NCBI GenBank assembly: GCA_035041965.1
Contig: JAPYMA010000772.1
Location: 248,001-312,000, forward strand
Reading direction: 5' to 3'
DNA from: Anisakis pegreffii
Lineage: Eukaryota > Nematoda > Chromadorea > Rhabditida > Anisakidae
Length of the DNA: 64,000 nucleotides
Numbering within the stretch: position 1 is the stretch's first letter; each line of letters opens with the position of its first letter. Below are positions 49,022-61,391 of this stretch, piece after piece. The position numbers and the translations under genes were made by a program. The notes under the pieces are model-generated. The model ran no database searches and had not been told where the DNA came from. It worked only from the letters and a program-made list of their open reading frames with translations.

Positions 49022-51986
49022 ATGAGTATAATAATGTCGGATGAACATTCATCAAGTGCGTCGAACAGCGAAATTTTTAAATCAGCTTCAACTTCAAATA
49101 TCAAAAAAATAAAGGCGCGTTCATACAATCGTTCAGGTTGGCGCAGGTGAGTTACTGACGGATGGCATCGTTCATTTTTTGGATCGTTTTCCTTTTTAGA
49201 CGTGTTGATAACGAGAAATGATTTTGAATTTTTGATATTATATTCAACTAATTACAACCTCATTGATCCGCGATGATATCGTTCAGTATATCACCCTTAA
49301 TGCTATTTAAGGCTGCGAGAAGTTTGTCGTGTTCTGCAAGAAACACAACAAAGGGTGATCGATCAGAAGAATGAACTGGATGGTCTTCTTCATACCGATC
49401 AGCAATATCGAGATTCTGTATGCCGTTCTGTTCTTTGGAATCTGCTAATAGAAAATCTGCTAATCTGCAACTGCTGTTCTCTAAATGTCGCTTTAGGATT
49501 GATCAGTATCAAATAAATCACTCTTACATCTGTTCACATCACTGAGCAGTTCGATATTTCCGCTTGAGGCTTCAAAGCTTCACATACTCATGATCAGATT
49601 AGGGCAAAGTGAGGTGGATCAAGGTCATATTTCAAGTGATGTATGACCCGATGTGACTCATCAGATTTCATTATAATGATATTTTGAAATCAATTTATGA
49701 ACTTTGCACCTACTATCAGCACTCATTGATTTATTGCGCTTTTTTGAATTCTTTTCTAAAGCAAAACTGATGAAAAGAACTCACTTGGTGCCAATACAAT
49801 GATTCACGAGGTCAAAATTCAGGTTTCAGCGTTGCAAACTCAAAAAATTTTACTTCGGTCGTTAGAGAAACGTATTGAGTATGCCAGATGTCGCATCATG
49901 ACCATCAGCATGAAACTTTCTCGGGTTAACGATGATAAACGCATTCGAGGTTTTTTTAAAACAGTGTATCTGTTCGTTTAAAACTGTTATATTCTGTCTT
50001 ATTCTACATTCGTTTGTTTAACCGGTAATGTTTACAAATGATCTTCTCAGAGGCAAAAGTAGTACCACAATACTTCATTGTAATTCAGATTTTCGAAGAT
50101 TGAAAATAATCAGACCAAAATAACAAAAAAAAAAAAACAAAATAATGGTGATCAGTCGCCGTTTGACATAAAACCAATCTGTTGAACGAAACGGCAATAA
50201 TCTTTGATGGTTGCTTCAGAAAGAGACTACGAGAAACGTGCCGACGAAGTAAGTGAAATGGAAAAAGATATAGAGAAGCGCACAGAAGCACTTTCAATCC
50301 AGAGGTCACTCACTAGTTTTGATCACTTTCATCATTTGTTCAGAACGTTTGAATTAAAACGTTCTAAAACTGGTTGAGGATAAATAATTTAACGTGATGT
50401 TGCGAGGTTTAACGATGCAGTGTCGTAAATTTGAGATGCAGCATTCAATTCAATGTATAATGAACCTATAGATAACTTGATCAATGACGATTAATTCAAT
50501 CGGTCTTATCCGATGAAAGTTTAACACTTGAGCGATGACGTATCGAGAAAAATTTTTCAAAAGAATAAATGAACAAAATAAAGTCAAATATGAGCATAAA
50601 ATGATGGTACACTAATATAGAAATAATAATCATAATCTGAACGAAACAAACACTCAAAATGAATAATTTTCAGGCAAGCAATTAGTTACACAGTATCGCA
50701 GTTGGTGCTGCGGCAGCGTAAGATGCTAAATGATATAATGAATATTTATCTGATTGACGTTAATGGAAACCCGCAAAATCGTTTGTTGCCATTACCGTGT
50801 ATATGCAGCACAGCAGTTACTATTGCAGGTCTTCATTTACCTGATGCTATCGCATTATTAGGTTGCTTTTCAATCACCCTTGATTAATTTTGTCTTATTG
50901 ATTGTTTTATTCATTCGCATTTTGGACGACTTGTTTTTTCATCGCATTGATTTGAGTTGTATCCATCTTTTGACTGATCTAGTCTTCTTGAAAATTTAGG
51001 ATTTAAAAAAAATTTGTGCGACTAGGAAGTTCAGTGACGATGTTGATTTGAATAGTTGGTGAGAACGAATAGTCATATGTAGTTATAGATTTAAGCATTA
51101 ATATAGTTTAAGTTCGAGTGAAATTGAAATATTTCAGGTCATCCAGATACCGAGGTATCATCAGCATTGGGTTACGTCGTCCATGTTCTAATATTAATAT
51201 CGCAAATACTCAATATACCTCTAAAGTTCCCTGTCAGTTTTGCCGCATCGCGATCAACCATTATGCATCCTCTCAGTGCCGCTATGTGAGAATGGATATT
51301 CATTCTGTTTCCTCAATAATTTCCCTTCATCTTCTTCTTTCTTGCATTAAACATTTTAATCGACTGGAACTCATGGCGTAAATGAATTGAGTTTTGTAAG
51401 GCTTTTGTGTTGTTGAAATCAGTATGTGAATGAACGAAATCAAAGTTATCGATATGTAAGTGAGATTATTCAAGATATCCACTATATTCACTGTCGAAGA
51501 ATCGTGATAAATTAGAAGAAGCCATTCAACATTTGAATGGAAATATCAATCAACTGAGGAGTGATTTTGGTCTGGTGACGAATAATCGTGAAAAGACACT
51601 GAACAATCTACACGATCTGTTATTGCATCTCTCCATGTTAGCTCGTAATCATTTATATAATCTTGTTGAATCGCACTTCCCAACAATATTTTTTACGTTA
51701 ATTTTATTGCTATAATGTCAAGCGTATAGATGGAAGCTTGAAATTATTCAAATTAATGGGTGGTTTTAAAATGCTCTGAATGGAGGAGCTGTGAAATTTC
51801 AGATCCGACTGTGGTATTATTCTACCGAATGAATCTTTAATAATTCCATCATTCTCAGTGCCGCATGTCAAATCAGCCGAATTAGTTTTTAAATCGATGA
51901 CACAACGTGTGAAGCGAGAATCGAACAACAGACGAGTGCTATCGTTAACTAATCACATCGACATTCCAACCAAATATCCAAAGTGA
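49022..51986 (+). CDS. UVRAG: UVRAG/Vps38-like PI3K complex II subunit
   Basis: UVRAG binds Beclin-1 and Vps34 in endosome maturation and autophagy. Exons: 49022-49146, 49312-49417, 49823-49949, 50220-50304, 50674-50861, 51138-51285, 51475-51696 and 51803-51986, 394 residues with consistent phases. Residues 45-175 are a long coiled coil (LREVCRVLQETQQ to VLRQRKMLNDI). YLIDVNGNPQ aligns with IYPID of UVRAG. LPDAIALLG, ALGYVVHVLILISQIL, PLKFPV and SRSTIMHPL are the family core. LNGNINQLRSDFGL matches the conserved NKNIAQLRYQHGL, followed by LNNLHDLL. The N-terminal C2 domain of the human protein is not seen. Exon 3's acceptor and the end of exon 7 were chosen by phase and are the weaker points. 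The C-terminal tail may differ if the exon at 52729 is used. Confidence 0.9.
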
Positions 51987-54850
51987 TATTTATTTCTTTT
52001 TTTGGTTCATCGCATATATATATTTTTCTTCGAAACTTCTTTTTCGTATGAAAATAGTCGATTTCTTGCGGAAAAAAAATGTTCGGTTTGTTCATGAAAT
52101 GTGGTAAACGAAAGAATTAGTGATGTGGAAAGCTGAGTTTTTATTTGAGTGTTGATGGCAATCTGGAGTTATTTTTTCCGTTGAATTAGAACATACTTAT
52201 GATCTAGTGCAGTAGTTGCTATAAGGGGAGGGAGAATTCCTTGTTGGCGGGGCAGAGGAAGGGAATTTAGCAATGTCAGTGAATTTCCGACTACTTGCAT
52301 TGTTAGGAGGGGAATTGCTTGGCCAAAGGGGAGTGGCACGGAGCGCGAGAGCGTGAGAACCACTTATTCGGCACTCAACCATTACAGTCCAACTCAAGTC
52401 TGGGTGCTTCATGACCATCTGCGATCAGTCGAGAGATGAAAGTGGAAGGATTCGTCAGTTGTTTTTTTTCTGCTAATTGTGAATAAACTGATGATGAATG
52501 TTGGATATGAAATCAGTTCCTTCTGTTAGCCAGGCTTGCAACATTGTTGCGAATTTCATCATTCATCGTGTGGACATCGTTTAAATTCATCGTTCGTCCT
52601 TATTCTTTGCGTATTAATGCATTGTGTGCGTAAATAATGGAGATATTAGAATCTAACATGGAGCCAAATAGATTCAGTTGAACAGACAACAGTCAAATAT
52701 GCCGAATACATTCTGTAATGTATTTCAGTGATGCGTCAGTGGATTCGGCGAGTTCAATTACAAGCTATTTCGACTCGTCAGCTGTTTGCGCTCTTTCATT
52801 TAAAGCAAATACCTCGGAAAGTGTCACTCGAGATGACAGTGCACCGAATGAAGATATGTTCACTTGAGTTATATTGTGTTGTTCACTTATCTCATTAATG
52901 TTAGGTTTGCTTTACATGCATTCACTTGAGATAATATGTAGTATAAGTGATGAGATACGGGAGTTAAATATAAAATACCAAAAAATTCAGTCCTGAATCA
53001 TGCACAAAGCAATCAACCTTATACTAAACTTCACCACTTCAGGATGGAGGGGGAATTTATGAGAGGAGCCGAGTAGTTTGTCGATGTGTTGGGAATGCTC
53101 TTATTTGATTGAGTCTGTTAATATTGTCATATTCAGATTAATTTCATATGATTGAACAGTGTTCACATTTTTACACTATTGATGATCCTTAGAATGCGCA
53201 GTTCTCTTCTTAAATGTTCTAAAAATATGTTCAGAGAGTGATCATCTTTGTAGTTTATTAACCTGTGTTGTTATGAAGTTGAAGGGATTAGGTGCGTTCT
53301 GTGCTGTGATGTTCATTTTAGATGTACGAGTAATGTATTTATGTAAATGCAATAATAGTAGCTGATAAGTTCATGTTTTTTTTCGAGAAGGTCGCTTAAA
53401 ATTATTACATCTTTATTTAAATTGTGTTCTTCCCAATGATTCGGAATTCTCGAAATTTTCAGCACAGCTGTCACAGCAGAATGTGATTGGAATTCTTAAT
53501 CACATCCAGTCTGTATGTATTTTGAAGTAAATTATGTAATGAAATGAGAGCTTTGTGGATCTCGTTGATCCATTCGCCTCATTAAAATGTTGGTTCAAAG
53601 CTTGCTTCGATAAAATCAATTTGTTGCTTTTGCAATTTTTCATGTTGTACAGTTATTTGAATTCATATCTGTTCATTTCATTGTATTTAAGAATATAATT
53701 TGATTGTCGGGGTTCTGTGATATTTGAATTCTCTTAACCTACATCATTGCCAGCATTTCAGTCTCTTTTTCGTCGATCAGTTTCAGCGTTTGTTTGCTCT
53801 TCTTGTGATATTCGTCAGATTTTGACTTATTGTTTTTTTTTGATATTTCCTTTTTCTCAAATGAGATAATTTTTTGTTGAATAAATTACTTATTGTTAGA
53901 TTACGTAAGTAGATTAGGTTGGTCGAGCTATCAAACGTTCGTAGCGCCGATGACATAGTGCCTTTGAATTCGTTTGCTAATTGCTGTTCTGTATGTTTTT
54001 TTTAAAATTATTCTTTTCTGTTGTATTATTATTGAAACAAATGAAGTCTTTTCCGAAAATTTTTTCTTAGCCGTCAATTAGTTTTATTGTATAGTTTTGT
54101 GTCTTTTCTGAGGACTTTTGAACAATCATATTGCACTGTATTGGCGCATGATTTAATCAGATGTTTGTGTTATTGTGTAATCAGTGGTGATGAACTACTG
54201 TGATAATTCAGTAGCATTACTTGATCATTGTTTGATCAGTTTTATGTTCTCTCAACTTAAGACGTCAATTCTAGGCCATCAATTCGCATCGGACTTTCGT
54301 TTGACCGCGCATCAAACAAAACATTTGCTGATGAAACGGAATTCTTTCTAGTTTTATCTACGTGAGACTTGTTGGGAGCGAATGTATTCAGTAGGGAAGG
54401 TTCGAGTGCGGCTGTAAAATGCAACAATACGATTGGAGTCTTAAGGCGAACCCACTGCTATCGTATTCTTGGATTTGGAATGGCGCCACGAAAACAATAA
54501 CAAAATACTTATGACTGATTTTTTCACAAATTGTGTGAAGGGTTACGTTAAGTCATATGTTTTCAAAGAAATTATCAACGTGATTGTAGAATATCTGATT
54601 AATTGACAAATTTGATTTTTGCTTCATTTTTTTGAATCCGTTTGCGAATGTCGTGTTGATTGTGCGATGTTTAAGCATTTGCGTAATTTGGAGTAAATAC
54701 TTTATTGTAGTCCAGTTTTCAATTGTTCTGCAGTGTTTCAACCGCTGATTCCAAATTCCAATTGTTCCAATCAAATTTCAAAAGTTTCACAAGTATCCTC
54801 TCCTATATATCCGTGAGAACGTCGTCCAAATTTCGACTATGATTATGCAG
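51987..54850. other. Intergenic, no further gene recognised
   Basis: A GC-richer patch at 52216-52440 (GGGGAGGGAGAATTCC) has no recognisable ends. The rest is AT-rich and without exons, apart from the one at 52729. Confidence 0.45.
52729..52867 (+). CDS. Possible alternative last exon of UVRAG gene
   Basis: After a good acceptor (TGTATTTCAG) the frame is open for 45 residues to TGA. It is rich in Ser, Asp and Thr (DASVDSASSITSYF, ending NEDMFT). It enters in phase 2. A GTTAAC donor at 51943/51944 inside the last UVRAG exon is also phase 2, so splicing there would replace the tail LTNHIDIPTKYPK. Without transcripts it could also belong to another gene. Confidence 0.4.
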
Positions 54851-55286
54851 TAAAGGTCGCGAAGTTTAAATCGCTTAGCGGTCGTCCCATTGATGAAGTA
54901 TTGTTTAAAAATGCCCTTGGTATACCTCGGGTACAACAACATAGTTCATCGCTCTTCCGTATGACCGTTGGTTTTTGCTGTTCATGGGAACCAGACTCAT
55001 TCATGATCGTGCCTCGTTCAACCGCATTTTGCGTTGTAAACGGAAACGACTATTCGGCTTTCGGGAAAACAATGTGCACAACAAGCGCTTCTCGTATTTT
55101 TATTAAATGGCAGTTGTTTACTTTAAAGGTATACATATGTTTGCAGCGTTGACCAATCTTCCACTAGCTGATTTACGTGAAAACGTGCGAAAGAAGTTTT
55201 TTGGTATCTATGAACAGACAGCATTCGCTTGTATTCGTGAAACGATTCACTTACGGATGAATCAATCTCCTTTTATTGTCAGTTGA
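54851..55286 (+). CDS. 3' exons of an unidentified gene
   Basis: The first exon opens after TATGCAG at 54851 (KVAKFKSLSGRPIDEVLFKN) and stays open to about 55150. The last exon runs from 55147 (acceptor GTTTGCAG) to TGA at 55286 and includes LPLADLRENVRKKFFG and ACIRETIHLRM. It needs a phase-1 donor. C/GTATGA at 54956 or C/GTATTT at 55085 would fit, giving introns of about 190 or 60 bp. Amino-acid composition looks globular and coding. The 5' exons were not found and the family is not recognised. The gene ends about 480 bp before the USP start. Confidence 0.45.
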
Positions 55287-55764
55287 ATTATGTGAAGTTG
55301 TAGTTTAGTTATGCTAATAATTGATCAAATTTCCATCAACGCAGTGCCAGAGTCTGCGATGTCAAATGTAATGTGAGTTTGAACCTAGAATCTGATCAGC
55401 GGAGACTGCTGCGAGAGTAGCGAACATATATGCCCGATTACAAATGTGAGCTGCAATGAATTTGGTAACAACTGACCACTACGAACTGATCATTTCCTGT
55501 ACTCTATGCGATATGTTGCAATGAACCGCCAAAGTTGAAAATGAAACCAGTTTTATTTGCGACTTTCTCAATGTGTTATCTGCAAACAACGCGCGGATGA
55601 AAATGGTTGAATATATTTCGTTAGTGAAAGTAAACATAATGCAGACATATTAATTGGTGATTAAAAACCTGAAGAGGTTGTGATTTCGTGGTGCCAAACG
55701 ATCGGTCATCGCCCATCCATCCGCCTACTCATCAGTCAGGTATCTAATTGCTCAAATAAATCGG

Positions 55765-56041
55765 ATGGCGTTGGTAAAGGATGATTTATCAACAAGTTTG
55801 GATCACTCTTCTGACAACAATAAGTCGAATTCAATCGCTGCATTCAGTTGGGATACATCGTCATTGTTAAAGCGCTGCATCTTATTCGACAAATCAACGT
55901 TCGTTTGTGTTCATTTTTCTTACTTGATAGTACCTCACTTAATGATCTATCCACCTTTTACCTTTGGGTTTTTCTGGAACTGCAAATCATATGTAACATT
56001 TATCGATGCAGAACATTTCATTCATTATGTTTTCTTCCAAG

Positions 56042-56116
<75 letters not shown>

Positions 56117-59100
56117 AAATTCCGACATTCAGAGTTTCGACCGACTTTAGGAATTATTTGGTTGGATTTCGAGCGAATTCAGATTTTAATGTTCCAAAAT
56201 TCGGAATTCCGACCGAACTTCAAAGTTGATCGATCGGAATCCGGATATCGGAAATTCGACCGAAATTTGTCGGATTTTTCCGACCGAACTTCGGTCGGAT
56301 GGCATCACTAATATATGGAATGATTTGTATAAAGTTATCTTGGTTGGGTTGTTGTTGAGAGCTGATCACCTTGAACGTGTGAATGATGCTCGATGCTCCC
56401 GAAGTTGAATGTTTTTAATTGAGTTATCAGTTGGTGTATTTCAAAGTGATGTTGAAAATGCATACTTTGACAAATTTTCCGTATAAGCGGAAAACTCATC
56501 ACATGTTCAGTCGTATAATTCAGTTACGTGATCGCTACTGGAATGCGTTTTGAATTAATTTCAGTGCACTCTATGAGGACGAGACGTTGCGAGATAATGA
56601 TTGGAAGCGATGTAAGGTGGCGTTGATTGGAGAAACTAGCTCATCAAATGGATCTCATCCCGAAACTGCCCCTGTGTCGACCATTAAAGTTAATGGTCAG
56701 TTGTTCTTCTATCGTCCATATCAGTATTCTCATTTATCCACTTATCCATTCTATCCGTCTTAGTTCGAAATTACTGATATTAAATCGTGAACTGCGAACT
56801 TCAAATCTCGTTTTTTCAAGTTCGATACTTCAGTTCTTATAAAACAGTTAAACGACATATTTTTTGAGATTATTTTCGATTTTGTTTTTAGGTGGTACGA
56901 GTAATTGTCGTCGTTCAGTGGAAGAAAGAGTCATTTGCAGTCCACTTTCGAATGGTCTGAAATTGATTCAGTCCGCTTATGCAGACAGTGATACGTCCTC
57001 GTCGACTCATTCTCCCAGCCCAACACCCAAGTGAGTTTGACGTTCTAATTTAAGCTTTATTTTTCATTTCTGTTTGAGTTGATGTTATTTGTTGCTTCCA
57101 TCATCAATTGATTCCTTGCGCTTCTTATGAGAAATATACTTTAATATATCGCCTCTGAAGTAGTGTAACCTCCGTATTTATTGTGATTATATTTCAAACA
57201 CTTCCGATGAATTTGATCTACAAAATAGGCTCTCAACTTACGAAGACAGTATTCAATTCAAAATAGGAAATATTCTCTCAAAATTCAATTCCACAACTCC
57301 ACGGTATCTCAAGAATGATTTTCGACTGATGACTGAATGTGCAAGCAAAAACAGTTTCAGCGGTTGGAAACCTGCTACTTTGGAGCGAAATGTTTCGTCA
57401 GACTCTTCACGTTATTTCACACCCAACAGCTCCATTACGTCTTCTCGATGTCTACTGAACGCAAACAACGAACCGTTGAATAGCCCTGCTGGAACGCAAC
57501 AGCATAAATGTATGGCATTAGGTGATAAGAATGAAATTTATTCGACACAACAGCAATCAACAATCCGTAAAAATGGTTTACCTGAAGGCAGTTGCACGAG
57601 CGGTAATAATAATACTGATAACACATCGAATATTTTAACGAAGACTTCAAATCCCGTTAATGGTACAAAAATGATTATAAAAAATTTATTACCTCGATCC
57701 GCGTTATTGGCAACTAATGCACTGAGTGGGACACGATCTGTGAATAATACAAAACCAACGAATCGAACTTCTACAAACGGAATCATCACTAAGAATTCAG
57801 CATCTTCGAATAGGTTTTGATTCATTTATTTTTTCATTGAATCTGTTCACTGCTTATGTATTTGATGATTGTTTGAATTCGAATTTGAAATCTATGAGAC
57901 TTAGTTTATTGTGAGCTCTGATGAAGATATTACAGGTTGGATGGATCAATGTCATTCAATGTGAACTTCAATGGTGATTCTCAATTGCAATCACCTTCAT
58001 CTGCCAACGGATATGTGATTGATTCAGCGAAAGCATCTACCTCCAAGGTATCAATCATTGGACCGGTGAAAACATCGTCATCCGGAACGCTGATTGATGC
58101 TGTTAAACAAAATGGTACAACACCGAAGGTTATTCATTTTGGAAATTCATTCGGTTTCGGGTAACGAGAATTTCAGATTCGTCATTTCTGTTCCACTGAT
58201 TTAGTGTCGCAGTAATGTTTAAAATGTATTGCAATCCTTAAATACCATCTCGACAGAAATTAACATGATGTGGACTTAAAAAGGGATGATTTTAAGGAAA
58301 CCATGAAAAATGGTTCGTCGAAGGTAACGCGAAAACGAGTGCTATCAGAACGTGGTGAAGCAGAGGCCAAATATCCAGTGATTGATCGGAAGACTTTATT
58401 CAATTCATGGCGTGGTAGCCGACTTCTGGTGCGTGTTTTTGTGTGATTGATCACTTCAGTTTCATTTATATCATTCCAAACAATGAAAGTGCAGAGATGG
58501 ATAGAGAAGAAGTGAGAATGACTTCATTTAGTTTAGTCGATATATTACGGATTAACTTGAATATTGCAAATCCTTGTTTAGTTTATTTTTAGAAGTGCCA
58601 TATTTTAAGTATCGTATGTCAATTCTATAGGATTGTGAATATTTGAGACGGGAGTAGTCACGTTTCGAAACGTTGCATAACTGTAACGTGCGCACATTTC
58701 GTTTAAAAGTTTCAGCAATCGAATAATCGTAATTCCGGCGTTGGGTTGTTCAATTCTTCGAACGACTGTTTTCTCAATGCTGTTTTACAAGCGATGGTTC
58801 ATACGGCACCACTGGCCCGTTACGTTGCTGAGTTGCATTCGTGTGGCAGCTGTGAGTGCATTCGGTTATCACATCTTATGTTTATTGCTAGTCACTCAAT
58901 CTTATACTTCGTTTCATTCGTGTTCAGTCATTTGAAAAATACGATTCGTTGTAGGAGTTATTATTATTAATATTGATTTATTTCTCTTTTCCAGCAGTGA
59001 TTAAACTCAATTAGTAATATTTTTATATCGGACGAATTATAAAGTGGATATTCCACGGTTTTTCGTTTTAAGACATTTTCCAGTTTACTTTTGTGATTAG

Positions 59101-61391
59101 ACGTATTTTGGTGGTATGATAATTTGATTCACTAAGTTTCAGATTCGAATAGTTGCTTTGCTTGTGCGTTGGGCGAGCATGTTCGGCGGGCGATAGCAAG
59201 CTCAGGACCTTTTAAAGCGCAATGGATACAGCCTTATCTGAGAAGTAATTCTGTCTATTTTATTGAGACTGATCTGCTAACGAAGCTCATAGTGAGAAGT
59301 ATATATGAGAAATGTTTTCATGTGATCAAAGTCGCGTCTGATTTGATGGTTTAATTGAAAATTTTCAGAGATATTTCCAAGTCATAAACCTGGATATCAA
59401 GAGGATGCGCACGAACTGCTATCGTTAATTCTTGATGCGCTTGACCCAGCTCCTCCTGCAAGCTTAAAGCAGACCAACGGAACATCCTCAACCACACCAA
59501 ATCAGTTTAGGTTCGAATATATGATTGTTTTCAGTATTGTTTTATTTCTTTTCTCAGCTGTCTGTTGCCCTGAGTATTTGTATGCCATCAAACTTATAAA
59601 TTTCATCTACCTTCTTACCGGTAATGGATTTTGTGTTCTAGATTGTGAAAGTTTCGATTTGTATCATTGACAGTGATTTCAAGTTTATAGCACTAGAATT
59701 GTGAAAGAACCCCCGATATGCGTTTTGAGAATATATTCCCAATATGTGATCTATGACGATCAAATGCAGTCATTAAAAGGTGAATCATATTGCATGTTGC
59801 ATTTGATGTAATGCTATAGATTCTCATTACATTGAAGGGAACTGCGTCCATCAACTCCAATGGAACAAATGTTCGGTGGTGCATTACGGAACGAGATTCG
59901 CTGTTTTGCTTGCGGTGAAAATTATATCAATTATGAGCGAATTCGAGAGCTGAATCTTGGACTGAGGATGCGTAAACGAGAGGGAATTATTAGTCTGAAT
60001 GATCTCTTTGCTGACTACTTCAGCAATGAAACGCTGAATTCTTTTGATTGCAAAAAGTTGGTTTTTCTTCTTCCCACTGTTAAAATCTAGCTTTGAGAGA
60101 TCACTTTGAAAGCAAAGACTCCGATAGTTAATGAATGCGTCGTGATTTCTTCGTGAATGTGATGTTTCGTTGTATTTATGTTGACTCGGTTACAGGTGCA
60201 AACGAAAAACACAAGCACAACGAGTAACACGCATGATTCGTGCGCCACACGTTCTTATTGTGCAGTTGAAAAGGTTCAATGCCATCGGTTGTAAAATACG
60301 ATTGCCGATTACCGTTGAGGTTTGCTTTATTTTCGTTGTGTCTTTTTGAATCGCGTGCTTTTTTCTTTTGTTGTGCCTTATGGAAGTTTGATTGTGATTG
60401 CGAGTAGAACGGCATACTTTAGTACTGATTTACTAATGAAGGCAAAAGTTTTAAGATGAATATAAAATTGGATCGATTTATGTATCAAATAGACGATCGT
60501 AATTCGTATTCGTTGTGTTCGCTGATCGAACATCAAGGTGATGGCATTGATCGTGGCCATTATATAGCATTTGTGCGAGGATTCGATGGGAAGGGGTGGC
60601 ATTGTTTCGATGATGAATCGGTTAGATTTCATCTTCAGCGTTTTACTAGTCGTAACTGATTCCTTACCCTCCACAAAACTTCCAAATTGTTATATTTTTT
60701 CGTAGCCCATTTATCATCTAACGTTTTATTATTTTATCTATTGTAGTGAAGTAATTTTGATTTGTATGATCCAGAGTGAAGTGCTCTTTCTGATGAATTG
60801 TGTTGTAATGAAAGACACTTTGGTTGTTCTGTACTTGACATTCGTTTATGTTCAGTGTCAACGAGTGTCAGTGGATGAGGTCCGAAAACGTCAAGGCTAT
60901 GTGATGATTTATACACGTAGTGAACAATCGCCCGAAAATAATCTCGCTTCTTGCTCAAGCACATTAAGTGTTCAGCAGCGATTCAATAATAAGCATCGAT
61001 TCTCCATGCAGAGTGCGACCTCACTTGTCACAACCGCGGTGCGTTTTTTGACGGTGTTATTCGGGTTTTCTGATGTGCAATCCTTTGCAAATTTTCAGTT
61101 TCATACGTTCTTGTTCAGGAATATTTAATAATGATGTGTGGATATATTCGGCAGCTTGAGTGTTGTCTTTTAACAAGAATCTAAAATCAGCATTTTGAAA
61201 TGAGCGAAGGGAGCAAAAAGTTGTGTACAAATACTTTTTAGTTAAGCCGGTTTTTCCTCATTCCGTATGAATTCATTATGACGGATTTGACAGCGGATTC
61301 GAGTGATTTTAAACTCGAACTTGATCATTCTTAATTACAGCACTGGCACAATACGCCAACTGCAGCAGGCGCACACACTAACGTATCTTGA
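55765..61391 (+). CDS. Ubiquitin carboxyl-terminal hydrolase, USP36/USP42 type
   Basis: This cysteine protease removes ubiquitin. USP36 relatives act in nucleoli and on histone H2B. Exons: 55765-55898, 56565-56695, 56892-57030, 57229-57813, 57936-58160, 58284-58428, 58716-58851, 59143-59244, 59369-59510, 59838-60056, 60196-60319, 60456-60620, 60856-61038 and 61341-61391, 826 residues with all phases matching. Residues 1-440 are Ser/Asn/Thr-rich and disordered. The catalytic domain starts VGLFNSSNDCFLNAVLQ with Cys471. QEDAHELL follows. Two zinc-binding pairs are CFAC (exon 10) and C/CK at exons 10-11. VLIVQLKRF comes next, then His729 in RGHYIAFV and GWHCFDDE with the acidic third residue. 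EVRKRQGYVMIYTR closes the fold. A leader-type acceptor GTCAG ends at 55740. The acceptors at 58283 and 59837 are weak but fixed by the protein. Confidence 0.93.
56043..56113. repeat. (TA)n microsatellite, about 71 bp
   Basis: An uninterrupted TA tract lies in USP intron 1 and abuts the left side of a TAGTGATGG-family foldback element. Confidence 0.97.
56114..56310. mobile_element. Foldback element of the TAGTGATGG family, copy 2
   Basis: The right end, CCGACCGAACTTCGGTCGGATGG region to CATCACTA at 56310, is the reverse complement of the left end of the element at 25590. The interior shares TTCCGACC and GAATTCCGAC motifs. The left end is missing or replaced by the TA tract. Confidence 0.6.

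Noticed and set aside
55140..55146. Reading 55130-55146 as an 18-bp intron joining the two frames of the unidentified gene
   Set aside because: 18 bp is too short for a spliceosomal intron. A donor at 54956 or 55085 is needed instead.
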